Shown here: in pieces, positions 43,081 to 52,739 of the stretch | How the letters are laid out: each line of letters begins with the position of its first letter | Position numbering within the stretch: the stretch's first letter is position 1 | Assembly: GCA_028554795.2 (NCBI GenBank) | Contig: CM068835.1 | Coordinates: forward strand, 30,692,311-30,756,310 | Source of the DNA: Sinohyriopsis cumingii | Taxonomy: Eukaryota; Mollusca; Bivalvia; Unionida; Unionidae | Reading direction: 5' to 3' | Length of the DNA: 64,000 bases | Notes under the pieces: generated by a model | Databases searched by the model: none | The model's input: the letters and a program-made list of their open reading frames with translations, nothing else | What the model was told of the DNA's origin: nothing | Made by a program: the position numbers and the translations under genes

Positions 43081-43629
43081 TCATATGTTGTACACCACCG
43101 ACGTTTGGTTGATTTAACACATTTATATTATATTTATATTATATCTATTTAATTATATTTAATGAATACTAATCATACTTATTATGAACTTGATTCACAC
43201 AGTTGTGTATTTAAAATTAGTTAACATTATTATTATCCAGATTTCATGTTGTAAAATGTATACTAGTGTATCACTTTTGTAGGTATGGAAGCGAGTTAAA
43301 ATTAATGTAATATATGCGTCATTGGACAGAACTATTTGGATTTATTGATTTATTTTGAGGTCCAATAATATATGTACACATGATTTACAGTGCATACACT
43401 CGTTTACATAAGTAGGAAAGAATTCTGAGCTGAATACTTATAGCTTCATATAACTCGTATAATATACAATATACTTCTTTCGTTGCTAGGTAAAAAGTTA
43501 GAAGGCTTCCTAGGGTTAAGAAGAAACATTAGTAATTGGAATATTTGATTCTTACTTTACAGACGAATGTCTAAATAAATTCTAAACCTCGTCTTTTTAT
43601 ACCCTAATATAAACTTTTCACCATTTTTG
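43081..43629. other. Host DNA without recognisable gene
   Basis: AT-rich, nothing recognised. Confidence 0.5.
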
Positions 43630-44467
43630 TCCTTCAGTTTTTCAGACTTCGGACAAAAGTGTCTGAATGGCATGTTTTACACAAGAAATATCTGACATTA
43701 TTGCGCTGATGTATAAGGACGTTGCAAACTGTGCTGATACATTCGGTATTTTACAAAGTCAAATTAATATCGTATAGACATTTTGTTAATATAGTGTGTT
43801 GGGTCTTAATTTAGATAAAACTAAAATTATTGTATTTAAAAACGGCAGATTTCTGAGGAGTAACGAAAAGTGGCATTATAAGAGTAAACAAATCCAAATA
43901 ACACCAAGGTTTAAATACATGGGATTTCACTCCTAAAACTATCTGGACGAAAGCAAGGCAAGAACTCGCAGTTCTATAAATAAGTCTCTAGACACAGTGA
44001 GAATTACTCAAAATAATTAAGACAACATTTCGGTGACAGAAGTTTTCAAACTATTTCATGTTATGATCACACCTGTATTAATTTGTGCCGCTGAAATTTG
44101 GGTGTATGAATATTCAGATACAATTGAAAAGGTACATGATCGGTTATGTTTTAGATTTTAAGCCTTTCAGAGATACAATACTCCCTTTTACCCGAGGAGA
44201 ATGTGGAAGACTACCTCTGCTTTAGTTATTACTGTAAATGTATTCAGAATTGGATTAGGTTAACTAGAATGGATGATAACCGATAAACAGGACAACGTTA
44301 TGCTGAAATGGATGAATCAGGTGAAGTTACATGGGTTTCAAAGACATATTATTCAGATAAGGATTTGGCTTTATTGGTTCACACAGGATGCAGGAGATGA
44401 AATATTATTTTTTTTTGCTCAGTTTCTGAAAACGTATTAAAACAATTTAATTCAGGATTGGAATACA
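43630..44467 (+). pseudogene. Non-LTR retrotransposon remnant (RT C-terminal part)
   Basis: In shifting plus-strand frames: IIALMYKDVANCADTFGILQ, then GLNLDKTKIIVFKNGRFLRS, RFKYMGFHS, FKLFHVMITPVLICAAEIW, and CGRLPLL with KCIQNWIRL. These match, in order, the region after the YxDD box of LINE reverse transcriptases. Many stops and frame changes. Element 2 interrupts it at 44474. Confidence 0.75.
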
Positions 44468-44473
44468 GCCATA
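44468..44473. repeat. Predicted target-site duplication of element 2 (one side)
   Basis: GCCATA lies just before the terminal AGTAGTAAAG. Its partner would be beyond position 64000, so this is a prediction. Confidence 0.5.
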
Positions 44474-44857
44474 AGTAGTAAAGTGGGTCACTTTAGCCTC
44501 AATGGGAATTAGCATTACAGACCCCCCTTGGGTCACTTTAGCCTCAATGGAAATTTAACATGGAGAAAAATCGTGGGTCACTTTAGCCTCAAGGGGAATT
44601 TAACATGGGAAATAGTCTTGGGTCACTTTAGCCTCAAGGGGAATTGAACATGGGAAAAAGTCTTGGGTCACTTTAGCCTCAAGGGGAATTGAACATGGGG
44701 GAATAAAGTGTGGGTCTATTTAGGGACAAGGGGGGAATTGAACATGGGATTTTTTTTTTTTTTTTTTTTAAATTTTTAAAAAAAAAAAGGGGTAGTCAAT
44801 TGAAAAGTCATTCTCTTTTCGAGAAATATGGGTGGCCCTGAAAAGAGCCTTTGGGTT
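44474..44857. repeat. Terminal inverted repeat of element 2 (tail side)
   Basis: Five subterminal units with the core GGGTCACTTTAGCCTCAA and a last unit with TAGGGACAAGG as in element 1. The arms GGGAATTAGCATTACAGACC and GGAATTGAACATGGG are shared with element 1. Includes a T-rich tract near 44751-44773. Confidence 0.85.
44834..44849 (-). terminator. Histone-type 3' stem-loop of gene Z, element 2
   Basis: Minus strand CCCAAA, GGCTCTTTTCAGGGCC, ACCCA, then TTCTCGAAAAGAGAATGAC. Closest of all copies to the animal histone consensus GGCTCTTTTCAGAGCC. Confidence 0.8.
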
Positions 44858-44867
44858 TCTTCTTCTT

Positions 44868-45449
44868 CTAACACTTCCACTTCTTCAACCATCTTCTCAC
44901 TTTTGTCACTATTCCTGTCTTCTTTTTCTCCTTTTCTGGCATCCAGTCAGGATGGCCTAGAGCTCTAAACTTTTCCTGAACTTTTATCCAATTCCGATTC
45001 AGCCTCTCAAACTCTGCCTGTTTCTTTTTGTTTTCCTCATCCTTTCTTTCTTTACTCCATGTCTCCTTTATCTTCTTTACTTCTTCCACCATTACTTTTC
45101 TTATTAATTCTTTAGCTTTCTTCAGCTTTTCCAGACCTCTTTTGACAAAGGGCCAATCTAGCCATTTCACCATTCCTTCCAAAAAGCACCTTACTTCTAC
45201 AACATTATCCAAGGCCTCTTTTAACATTCCAATTTTGACATATGCAGGATTAATTAACCCTCTCAACTTCTTCACTTCTTCTTCTATTAACTCCTCTATC
45301 TTCTCCCTGGCTACTTTTAGTTTGATAGTAAGGTCCAGACTGTTTTTTATCCTCCATTCTCTTTCAGTTCTTTCCACTACATATTCACTGTCTATCATCC
45401 AATAGTATGTTTCCTTTAAGTTGTTGAACAGGTCAGATACAGCTACCAT
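44868..45449 (-). CDS. Right-end helical protein Z (intact)
   Basis: 193 codons from MVAVSDLFNNLKETYYWMID; the frame extends upstream to 45491 only through a GTG. Long Lys/Glu-rich amphipathic helices, then FRALGHPDWMPEKEKKK and a basic tail ending LKKWKC. Promoter motif and TATAAG lie just upstream (45537-45503), the histone-type stem-loop 18 nt downstream. No recognised family. Outermost gene facing the terminus, the mirror of the 77-codon gene at the other end of element 1. Confidence 0.75.
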   Translation of the reverse strand: MVAVSDLFNNLKETYYWMIDSEYVVERTEREWRIKNSLDLTIKLKVAREKIEELIEEEVKKLRGLINPAYVKIGMLKEALDNVVEVRCFLEGMVKWLDWPFVKRGLEKLKKAKELIRKVMVEEVKKIKETWSKERKDEENKKKQAEFERLNRNWIKVQEKFRALGHPDWMPEKEKKKTGIVTKVRRWLKKWKC

Positions 45450-45511
45450 TTTCTTTCCGTTATTCCGTAGAATGGTGCGAACGACGAACACTGTGGGTTC
45501 TTATAGTGAAA

Positions 45512-45537
45512 GCGCGGACGTGATGGAAAACATCCCC
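45512..45537 (-). promoter_or_regulatory. Right-end promoter motif before gene Z, element 2
   Basis: Minus strand GATGTTTTCCATCACGTCCG and CGC, followed by CACTATAAGAAC. One base differs from the consensus. Confidence 0.65.
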
Positions 45538-45581
45538 CCTAAAACATAAAAGTGATCTTACCTAGATCATGACCTAACATC

Positions 45582-45607
45582 GCGCGGACGTGAAGGAAAA
45601 CATCCCC
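45582..45607 (-). promoter_or_regulatory. Second upstream motif copy, element 2
   Basis: Minus strand GATGTTTTCCTTCACGTCCG and CGCG; the same doubled arrangement as 40911-41001 in element 1. Confidence 0.6.
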
Positions 45608-45837
45608 TACTTTCTCATTTCATATAATAAAACCCAAACTATACTCTCTACATACGCTAAGAAACATTAAAGAAACCCGTAATCTACTATTCACACCAAC
45701 GTACGTGAGCAGTTACAAACACAAACACACAAACACATACACTCGCACTATGAAAAAAGAGTTAGTGTTTATATTCACACTACTCTACCTACACACATTG
45801 GCAAATTGATGGTTATTTCCTTTCTAGAGTATTGGGT
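45608..45837. other. Spacer between genes Z and Y, element 2
   Basis: AC-rich on this strand, homologous to 40587-40910. No coding potential. Confidence 0.6.
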
Positions 45838-45853
45838 AGCCCTGAAAAGGGCT
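45838..45853 (-). terminator. Histone-type 3' stem-loop of gene Y, element 2
   Basis: Minus strand AGCCCTTTTCAGGGCT, ACCCA, then TCTAGAAAGGAAATAAC. Confidence 0.75.
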
Positions 45854-45887
45854 GTTGGGTTTTTTTGTGAACTCCAGAAGCACCTAT

Positions 45888-46196
45888 CTAATGATGGCAC
45901 CTTCCTGGCCTGGAGCCACACACGCATCTTCTTCCCCAGTCTCCTTTCACCTTTCTTCTTGGGAGTGCAGAGGCGGGATGATTGGCTTCAGCACCCCAAT
46001 CCTGTGTCTCTGGTATCTTGTAAGTCATCCTCTCTCCTATTTTCTTTTCCTCCTCTTCCCTCTCTCATCTCTCCTCCTCTTCCTTCTTTATTCTTGCCTC
46101 TTCTACTATGGCTTCCGCGGATAGTTCATTTACTATGCGCCTGGCATATTCCAGGTGCATCTGGAGTTCTAGCAGTTTCACAATTCTGGTGTTCAT
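45888..46196 (-). pseudogene. Right-end helical protein Y, one stop
   Basis: ATG at 46196 (MNTRIVKLLELQMHLEYARR). One TGA about codon 55 in the Glu/Arg-rich coil; the frame then continues to the TAG at 45888 with the Cys/His C-terminus (RRCVCGSRPGRCHH) conserved. Counterpart of 40207-40515. Confidence 0.7.
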
Positions 46197-46265
46197 TCTT
46201 CTGGTGGTGTTGATCAATCAACAAGGGTAGCTAGACTACCGAGCGAGTTTCAATTTATACTGAAA

Positions 46266-46291
46266 GCGCGGACGTGATGGAAAACATCCCC
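46266..46291 (-). promoter_or_regulatory. Right-end promoter motif before gene Y, element 2
   Basis: Minus strand GATGTTTTCCATCACGTCCG and CGC, followed by CAGTATAAATTG as TATA box. Confidence 0.65.
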
Positions 46292-46666
46292 CTAAAAGCA
46301 TAAAATTGATCTTACCTAGATCATGGCCAAAGAAAACAACGCGCGGACCTAAAAGAAACACTCACTCACTTTTTATGCTACCCATTCCTATTCTAAAAAT
46401 TTTTGGTTATTACCCACTTCAATAGACTATCCACATACGCAAAGCAATCCAATCTAACCCCAAATCTACACCTCGAACACCAAAAAAAAAGACATCATTT
46501 TAATCTACTATCCATACCAACCTACGTGAGCGGTTACAAACACACAATCTTATACACAAACACATACCCTCACATTTTTTAAAAAAGAGTTAGTGTTTAT
46601 ATTCACACTACTCTACCTACACACATTGGCAAATTGATGGTTATTTCTTTTCTAGAGTATTGGGGT
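46292..46666. other. Spacer between genes Y and X, element 2
   Basis: Homologous to 39792-40130. No coding potential. Confidence 0.6.
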
Positions 46667-46682
46667 AGCCCTGAAAAGGGCT
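46667..46682 (-). terminator. Histone-type 3' stem-loop of gene X, element 2
   Basis: Minus strand AGCCCTTTTCAGGGCT, then ACCCCA, then TCTAGAAAAGAAATAAC. Confidence 0.75.
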
Positions 46683-46716
46683 GTTTTTTTGTTGTTGTTT
46701 GCTATGGCAATCGTTT

Positions 46717-47085
46717 TTAGTTTCTAAGAATGCGATGTCCTCTGAGGATAGACTTTCTGGCGATAGGTCTGCTTCTTCGGAAAGAGAAGAAGAACTCTTT
46801 GGTGTCGATACGACAATCGACAAAGCCTCTGTCAGGTTCAGGTTGCTGCTGCTGTTGTTGTTGTTGTTGTTGTTGCTGTTGCTGATGCTGTCTCTGAAGT
46901 CTGTACTTCTCTGTCCATTCTTCTTTCTCCCTGTTCACTTCTTCTCTGAAGAGCTCTTCTATCAGGTCTTCAGTGACTTTTAGCATTCTCACATTCTCTA
47001 TCTCTTCTGGCTTCGGTATCAGACTGTGTCTGACCCTATGCAAATTCACGTAGGCTTCGTTTAGCTTAGCTAGTTTGGAGCACAT
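46717..47085 (-). CDS. Right-end helical protein X with Gln tract (intact)
   Basis: 122 codons from the ATG at 47085 (MCSKLAKLNEAYVNLHRVRH). A longer frame to 47205 runs through the promoter motif at 47152-47177 and is probably not translated. The helical head is followed by LKVTEDLIEELFREEVNREK, a Gln/His run of about 18, and the tail CRIDTKEFFFSFRRSRPI. The Gln run length differs between elements. Function unknown. Confidence 0.7.
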   Translation of the reverse strand: MCSKLAKLNEAYVNLHRVRHSLIPKPEEIENVRMLKVTEDLIEELFREEVNREKEEWTEKYRLQRQHQQQQQQQQQQQQQQPEPDRGFVDCRIDTKEFFFSFRRSRPIARKSILRGHRILRN

Positions 47086-47151
47086 CTTCGTAGGAGGATG
47101 AGTCGACAATGGATGGTTAGACTGGAAACTTCCCCGGTTCTTAAAGTCAAA

Positions 47152-47177
47152 GCGCGGACGTGAAGGAAAACATCCCC
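47152..47177 (-). promoter_or_regulatory. Right-end promoter motif before gene X, element 2
   Basis: Minus strand GATGTTTTCCTTCACGTCCG and CGC, then TTTGACTTTAAGAAC, identical in layout to 39267-39305. Confidence 0.65.
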
Positions 47178-47306
47178 CACACGGTTTTCGAGTCGCAACG
47201 TTCAATGAGTGTCATGAGAGGGATAGTAAGAACTTAAAGAGCATCAATCAAACATTCTTATACCTAAACAAAAGACAAAGGCATTTTTTTTCAAAACACA
47301 ACATTT

Positions 47307-47312
47307 TTTATT
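47307..47312 (-). promoter_or_regulatory. Poly(A) signal after protease, element 2
   Basis: AATAAA on the minus strand, at the matching place to 39132-39137. Confidence 0.6.
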
Positions 47313-47407
47313 CAAAAATCACTTAACACTAAACAAGAACAACTCTAACATTTTTTAAACAATAATCCATCAATATAACATCAAACATTTTTTTCTCAAT
47401 TTACAGT

Positions 47408-47969
47408 CTACTTTAAACAGGGCTGACAACGTTGTGAATGAAATTGTGATTTCCACTGTTGGAAGTCATTAGGCCATTTGATGGACACTACGTTTCCTAG
47501 CTTGAGACAAAAGATAAGCATAATGGTCACAAAACCATCGATCTACTTTCACATCGTTTCTAGAAGAATGACGAGGATCAAAATGAGTCACTAAATGTTC
47601 TAAGGAATAGCCCAGGCTGCGATGATGCAGAAAATACACACAGTACTGTCCACACACCAAGGAATCTGTGCCTTGTAATTTCACATTATTGAATCGGGTG
47701 GTCTGAGCATTTCTTCTCATAAAGTCAATGATATCGTCTTCCAAAGGAAGCAATCCGTACGAATCGAAATATTCCACACATCCTTCTTGAAGAAAGTAGA
47801 CGGCTACCCAGTGGGTTCCTGGGAGATGACTGTCGTCCGTGTTGATCACGTAAGCTTGATGGTCTTTAGGTTTGCGATGAGGGAGTTCATCTTTAGCACA
47901 GACGACAGGATTCCAAGAAGCCATATACGAACTGTGGTTCAAAAGGTAATAAAGTTCCCAGGTATCCAT
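47408..47969 (-). pseudogene. Adenain-type protease, C-terminal frameshift
   Basis: Same protein as 38484-39044, with His, Asp and Cys of the triad intact (GTHWVAVYF, EYFDSYG, VCGQYCVYF). A 1-base insertion at about 47477 gives an early stop at 47469 and removes about 20 residues; the original tail (NDFQQWKSQFH) follows in another frame. Whether the shortened protein could still work is unknown. Confidence 0.85.
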
Positions 47970-47997
47970 TTGTGTGTTGGTTTTTTTTTTCTTTTCT

Positions 47998-48504
47998 TCA
48001 CGGGTAATAATAAGTCATCAATTCGATCCTGACCTTTTGCTTGAAAATGTCTGACAAATAACCGTTTCTTCGTTTCGTCTCCTCACTCTGATTCAGGAGA
48101 GCTTCGATACGATGGATCTCTTGAGTGGTTAATGGTGGACAAGAATGTTCACGCAAGTCTTTATACCACTGATGCAACACGTCTTCGTCCGAGATGAGAC
48201 TCCAAGCTTCGTCCAGATAGTCGTCCAATTTTTCTTCTTGACTCAACATCAGGCATTTGTCGTGTTGAATTTGACTGGGATGATCGTTTTGACATCCATA
48301 ACACTCTTTCTTGATCAATTCCGTCATTTTTTCGACCAAGTGTTTGGCAAAACAGCAGACTAAATGGGCTTCTTGTTCTGGCCATCTTGAATTCATCATG
48401 ATATCTTCTTCGTCTTTGTCTTGAGATTCTTCTTTTTCCACGGTCTCCTCACATTCCATGTCCAAAGTTTCTCCACTAGGTAAAGAGGGATAACAGTCTT
48501 CCAT
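47998..48504 (-). CDS. CYGC/HPSQ conserved Polinton protein (intact)
   Basis: 168 residues. Acidic N-terminus (MECEETVEKEESQDKDEED), then CYGCQNDHPSQIQHDKC (about residues 74-90), a likely metal-binding site, and a helical C-terminus (LSDIFKQKVRIELMTYYYP). Sits between capsid and protease genes, as is usual in Polintons. Not assigned a biochemical function. Confidence 0.8.
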   Translation of the reverse strand: MEDCYPSLPSGETLDMECEETVEKEESQDKDEEDIMMNSRWPEQEAHLVCCFAKHLVEKMTELIKKECYGCQNDHPSQIQHDKCLMLSQEEKLDDYLDEAWSLISDEDVLHQWYKDLREHSCPPLTTQEIHRIEALLNQSEETKRRNGYLSDIFKQKVRIELMTYYYP

Positions 48505-48509
48505 GGCTT

Positions 48510-49822
48510 CTAATAATCTAGAATGACTTCTCTCAAACTGTTGATTTCTATGGCATTATCGAATTCGGCATACAGGATGACGTTCACCGTTACATCAGGG
48601 ACTCGGGTTGCAAACTGAATTTCCACACGAATCTGGCCAGATTTTATAGGGTGGAAATGTCCCTCGTCGCTGCCTTGGTCTGGAGTGAAATCGAAAGCCC
48701 ACAAAGCATAGCCTTTTGCATAATCGTCGTACGTAATGCCGTGACTGGTGTTGGTTCCTAACTGTCCCGTGGCTTCGTACAGGGACAAGTACGATCTCAA
48801 GTAATTCTTCTTCTCAAAGTCAGGTTCGAAAGGTCGGGTACACAAGGTTTTGCCATCGCGACTGACTTCGATCTTGGACACGCCAAAGTGTTGAAAGTAG
48901 AAAGGATTTTTACCCAAAGCTCCTTTGAAGGCTTCATTCTCGACGATACCAACGATCAAACGTTTGGGTAGCTGTCCTTGGAACAGATGATCTTCGATCA
49001 TGGATCGCTGTCCCTTGGGAATGGTGAAGGTTTTCACTTCCACACGTCCGATCGGATACTTGGAGGCCGTTCTGCTCAACGTCTGACTGATGTCGTTTCC
49101 CACTTTAGGTAACACTTCCACGCGTCGTACGTAGAGCCTGGCTTCCTCAATGACAGTTTTGCAAACAGTAGTACCTATCAAATGGAAAGCGGCACTGCTA
49201 CGATTCAGTCTCAGGCGAACATTCACCCCGTTCAGCAAATATTTCTCTTGCAACCACATGTCCAAATGCAAACGATCTATCAGTTCTAAGCTCTGTCCAT
49301 CTTTGATTCTGTCTCTTCGTTCTATAAATCCGTCATTGTTTGGTGTTTTGCTTGCATTAATTTCGAATGTTTCAAACTGCTCTGCTTCGTCAGCTTCCCA
49401 TAGCACACAGGCATTGAGATGAGTGTTCTTGGCGTCTTTTCCGTACGTCAAGAGATTTTCCAGGTACGCTCGATAAGGGTAAGTATCCATACTGCTGCTG
49501 ACCAGTTTGTTGTTCAAGTTCAAGTCCACTCCGCTAAACAAGGAATGCATGAAATTGTTGACGGGAGCTATTACCTCATCGCCATCTAGGATCGAATTGT
49601 CCTCATCGACAACTTTGACTTCAAGTACAAGTAACTGCTATTCAGATCGATGTAATCTTCGGGCTGTCCTTTGATTTCAAACTCGATGGGAGCTGAGGCT
49701 GTCAATGAGGAGACGGGGTGAAATTCCACCCACTGGGATTCTTGCATCGTCATCATGGTGGGGGGCATGGCAAACAGATCCAGTTCCGACTTGGAACAAG
49801 CGCAAGATTCTCGGTGCATCAT
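48510..49822 (-). pseudogene. Major capsid protein, single-base frameshift
   Basis: Starts MMHRESCACSKSELDLFAMP. A 1-base deletion near 49621 (GAAAGTC to GAAGTC) shifts the frame at about residue 68; the remaining 346 codons from FMHSLFSGVDLNLNNKL to REVILDY are open to 48510. Same double-jelly-roll protein as in element 1. The single lesion might be a sequencing error in a short A run. Confidence 0.85.
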
Positions 49823-49838
49823 TTTGTTCTGTTCTTTC

Positions 49839-50255
49839 TCAATAATCGAAAACGTCTAAGTCTCGAACGGTTCTTCTTTTCTTCGCCTTTCTAGCTTGAA
49901 GTCTGGTGAAAGGATGTTTTCTTCGTCGTCTCTTTCTGTCTTGTCCTTGCTGAATGCCTGATTCGGTAGCGTGCAGGGCATTTATAGGTGTGTCTCGTCG
50001 GCCCAAAAGGTCTTTGCCCGTTTGCAGCAAGACATTTTTGCCTGCCCTCATGAAGGCTTCTTTAGGGTTTTGTTTGTCGATGATGACATTTTGGAGAAAT
50101 TCTTTGCCTTGTGTCAGTTCCGTATCTTTCAAGGCGTGCAATGCGCGTGTCACCATCGGTTTCAACACCGGGGCCACCGAACGAAAGGCTGATTTTAACA
50201 TATCTCCTAAACCGTGTCCTCGCTGTCGAGCAACCCCTCGGTACACTGGATACAT
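49839..50255 (-). CDS. pVI-like Gly/Arg-rich protein (intact)
   Basis: 138 residues. N-terminus MYPVYRGVARQRGHGLGDML, an amphipathic helix (KSAFRSVAPVLKPMVTRALH), then TGKDLLGRRDTPINALHA and a strongly basic tail (RKRRRRKHPFTRL, KAKKRRTVRDLDVFDY) resembling a nuclear localisation signal. Between penton-like and major capsid genes. The adenovirus pVI comparison rests on position and composition. Confidence 0.75.
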   Translation of the reverse strand: MYPVYRGVARQRGHGLGDMLKSAFRSVAPVLKPMVTRALHALKDTELTQGKEFLQNVIIDKQNPKEAFMRAGKNVLLQTGKDLLGRRDTPINALHATESGIQQGQDRKRRRRKHPFTRLQARKAKKRRTVRDLDVFDY

Positions 50256-50262
50256 GACTTAC

Positions 50263-51195
50263 TTACGAGTCGTGAGAGAATCGTTTTCGAAAATGGAGTT
50301 TCACCGTGACTTTTCCTTTTGTGAATGTAATATTTTGTCCCAGATCTCCTTTTATAGCAATGTTGACCGTGTCCAAATACGACTTGCTGACAGGCAAATA
50401 GTGAGGATGTACAAATTCGTGGTGGACGTGGTAAGTGTTTCCACCTTCCTCGTCAGCGACCGTGGCAGAATCCGCTTTGAAAGGAATGACACGCAGTAAC
50501 GGTACGGAGGTGTGTCCCACCACGTTGTACTCCACCACATCGGACTACACAAACATCAAATTCAGTCCTTGGTTCAGTTCTACCGGGGTACGAAAATACT
50601 TGGCAAAAGACTCGTTGTCGGAAATGACTGGTAATTCTGGTTTTTGTTCTACTTTCTTCCTCAGTTCCATGTTCCCGCCCAACATGGCAAACAATTCAGG
50701 ACAAAATAAGAAAGACATGATTTTACCCCCTTCAGGAAATTTCATCAGGAAGCGACGAGCTGTTTTGTGGTATTCCAGGGTGACACTTTTTTTGGCATAC
50801 TCCAAAGCTTTCAGAAACACGCCATTAAACCTGGTGGCTATGGTGCTGACCAAATGTTGACCACTAAAATAATAGCCTGGGGGAATGAACAAGTGATAGA
50901 TAGTCGACCTTTGATTTTGTGTACGGTTTTTCTTGTCATATTTGATATTGGTATCCAACCACTGTTGCATTTGTTCGTCATGAACTTCCACATCAAATTT
51001 ATTTTGATTGGGAAGAACATTGAGGACTTGGGTCGGGTGAATGATTTCCACTGAAGCCACTTCCCAATGGGCTTCGTGATCTAAGGGGATGGCTTGAGGT
51101 AATTTGGCCGTGTAACAGCACAACGTGTTGTGGGGAAACACCTCCATGGAACTGTCACTGGGTAAGCTTAAGTAAAATTGGTTTTCGTGACTCAT
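50263..51195 (-). pseudogene. Minor capsid (penton-like) protein, one stop
   Basis: ATG at 51195 overlaps the membrane-protein stop (TAATG). MSHENQFYLSLPSDSSMEVF, HWEVASVEIIHP, PPGYYFSGQHLV. One TAG at 50545 ends the frame after LNLMFV; the remaining C-terminus (YNVVGHTSVP to HFRKRFSHDS) is in the same frame beyond it. Confidence 0.85.
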
Positions 51196-51608
51196 TATTC
51201 CAGAGTTATGTGGCTGTCTGAGGGGTTACTGGACGTCAGAGGCGTATCTCCGCCCAAAATGGGGTTCTGGTTGTGATTGTGGTTGGAGTGGTGACTGGCA
51301 CTGGCACTGGACACAAGGTTCCCGTGGTTCCCGTTCGAGGAGAATTTCAGGGAGGGATTGGGAAGCAGGTAACCGATGCAACTGCTCAATAAAATGGTCC
51401 ACAATTGTTTGTCTCCTTGTTGCAAACTCAAATTGGCAATGGCTGCCCCGATGACACAATACACCACGAAGATTTGGCAGAAAAAGACGATTTGCGTTTT
51501 AGGCACACGTTCTCCACACCACACCCACAAGGGTTGTTTTTGTAAATCTTGCACAGAAGACCTAGGTGAAGCAGTGGTCGACGTAGCTGCGTCTGTGTGA
51601 AAGGGCAT
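51195..51608 (-). CDS. Conserved Polinton membrane protein (intact)
   Basis: 137 codons from the ATG at 51608. Hydrophobic segments IVFFCQIFVVYCVIGAAIAN and LWTILLSSCIGYLL, signature NLSLQQGDKQLW and GYLLPNPSLK, and an Asn/His/Ser-rich tail. Nearly identical to the element 1 protein. Confidence 0.75.
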   Translation of the reverse strand: MPFHTDAATSTTASPRSSVQDLQKQPLWVWCGERVPKTQIVFFCQIFVVYCVIGAAIANLSLQQGDKQLWTILLSSCIGYLLPNPSLKFSSNGNHGNLVSSASASHHSNHNHNQNPILGGDTPLTSSNPSDSHITLE

Positions 51609-51613
51609 GATGG

Positions 51614-52722
51614 TCACTTCTTTTTATAGTCGATGACTTGCGAAGCGTCGATCCAAGAATCAAAACTGGGTGGATATCCTTTCCAAAGTACTTTGACTTC
51701 TTTGACACGTCGTTTGCCCACTTTACGGGTTCTGCGTTCGAGAATGCTTTCGATGTCGTACACGTCGTCTTCTTTTTTGGTGACACGTTGTAACTCGGGC
51801 AAATAAAACGTTCCTTTGAGCACTTCTCCGTTCATGTCTTCCAATTTATAGACGGTAGGATGACGGCCATGCACTCGTCCAGTGACGCGAAACAATTCGG
51901 TCGTCCAGTTAGGTAAGTAACCTTTGTCGAAAGTGCGTTTGGTTTTGCCAATGCGCACCCATTCTCCTACGGTCAAGTCTCCACTTTTCTTGGGGACAGC
52001 CCTCGTCGGGGACGTACCGAACAGGCGCTCAAACACCAACACTTCGTTGTCGGGAGTCACGTCTTGCGGGGCACGTCCGATGCTTCGATGGTAAGATTGG
52101 TTGTACGCTTGCACCAGGTGCGTTAAGATGTCGATGTACTTCAGAGTGTGGTGATGCGTATAATATTTCCACATGCGTTCTTTCAAAGTGCGTTGAAAAC
52201 GTTCCACAATGCTGGCTTTGGTTTCGGGATTCTCGGTGGTAAAAAAATGAATGTCACGTTTCTTCAATTCTTTTTGGAAAGCTTGGTTCAGAAATTCGGT
52301 GCCTTTGTCCATTTGCCATCAAAGAGGGTGACGACCGCTTTGTTTCAACACCCGTTGCAGGGCTCGCACTAACTCGCTGCTCAATTTGGAAGTCAAGGGC
52401 ACGACCCAGGCAAATTTGGAAAAGACGTCGATGACACAAAACAAATATTTGTAGTCACGATTGTAACTGGCCAAATGAGAGACATCGGCTAAATCGGCTT
52501 GCCATTGATGATCGATGCCTTCCACTCGGGTGCGACTTCTGGCAAACTTGCGTCGAATGGGTTTGTGTAAAGTGTAGGTAGCTTGTTCTTGTAACCATCG
52601 TTGCACTTGAGGTAACGGAGACTTTTCAGTCGAGTTTTGGCAGCACGATACAATTTTTGAACTCCTGCGTAACCTGCAGGATGGGAGGGATCGTAGTAAA
52701 TGCTGGCTAGGACCTTTTTCAT
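51614..52722 (-). pseudogene. Integrase with chromodomain, frameshift and stop
   Basis: The ATG at 52722 (MKKVLASIYYDPSHPAGYAG) is intact here, unlike in element 1. A 1-base deletion near 52612 (TTTACC to TTACC) shifts the frame, and a CGA-to-TGA stop lies near 52318, between the first and second catalytic Asp (VIDVFSKF and DKGTEF). The rest, with the catalytic Glu (KASIVERF) and chromodomain (VLWKGYPPSFDSWID), is open to 51614. Not functional as sequenced. Confidence 0.9.
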
Positions 52723-52739
52723 TTTTTTGTGTTTGTGTG

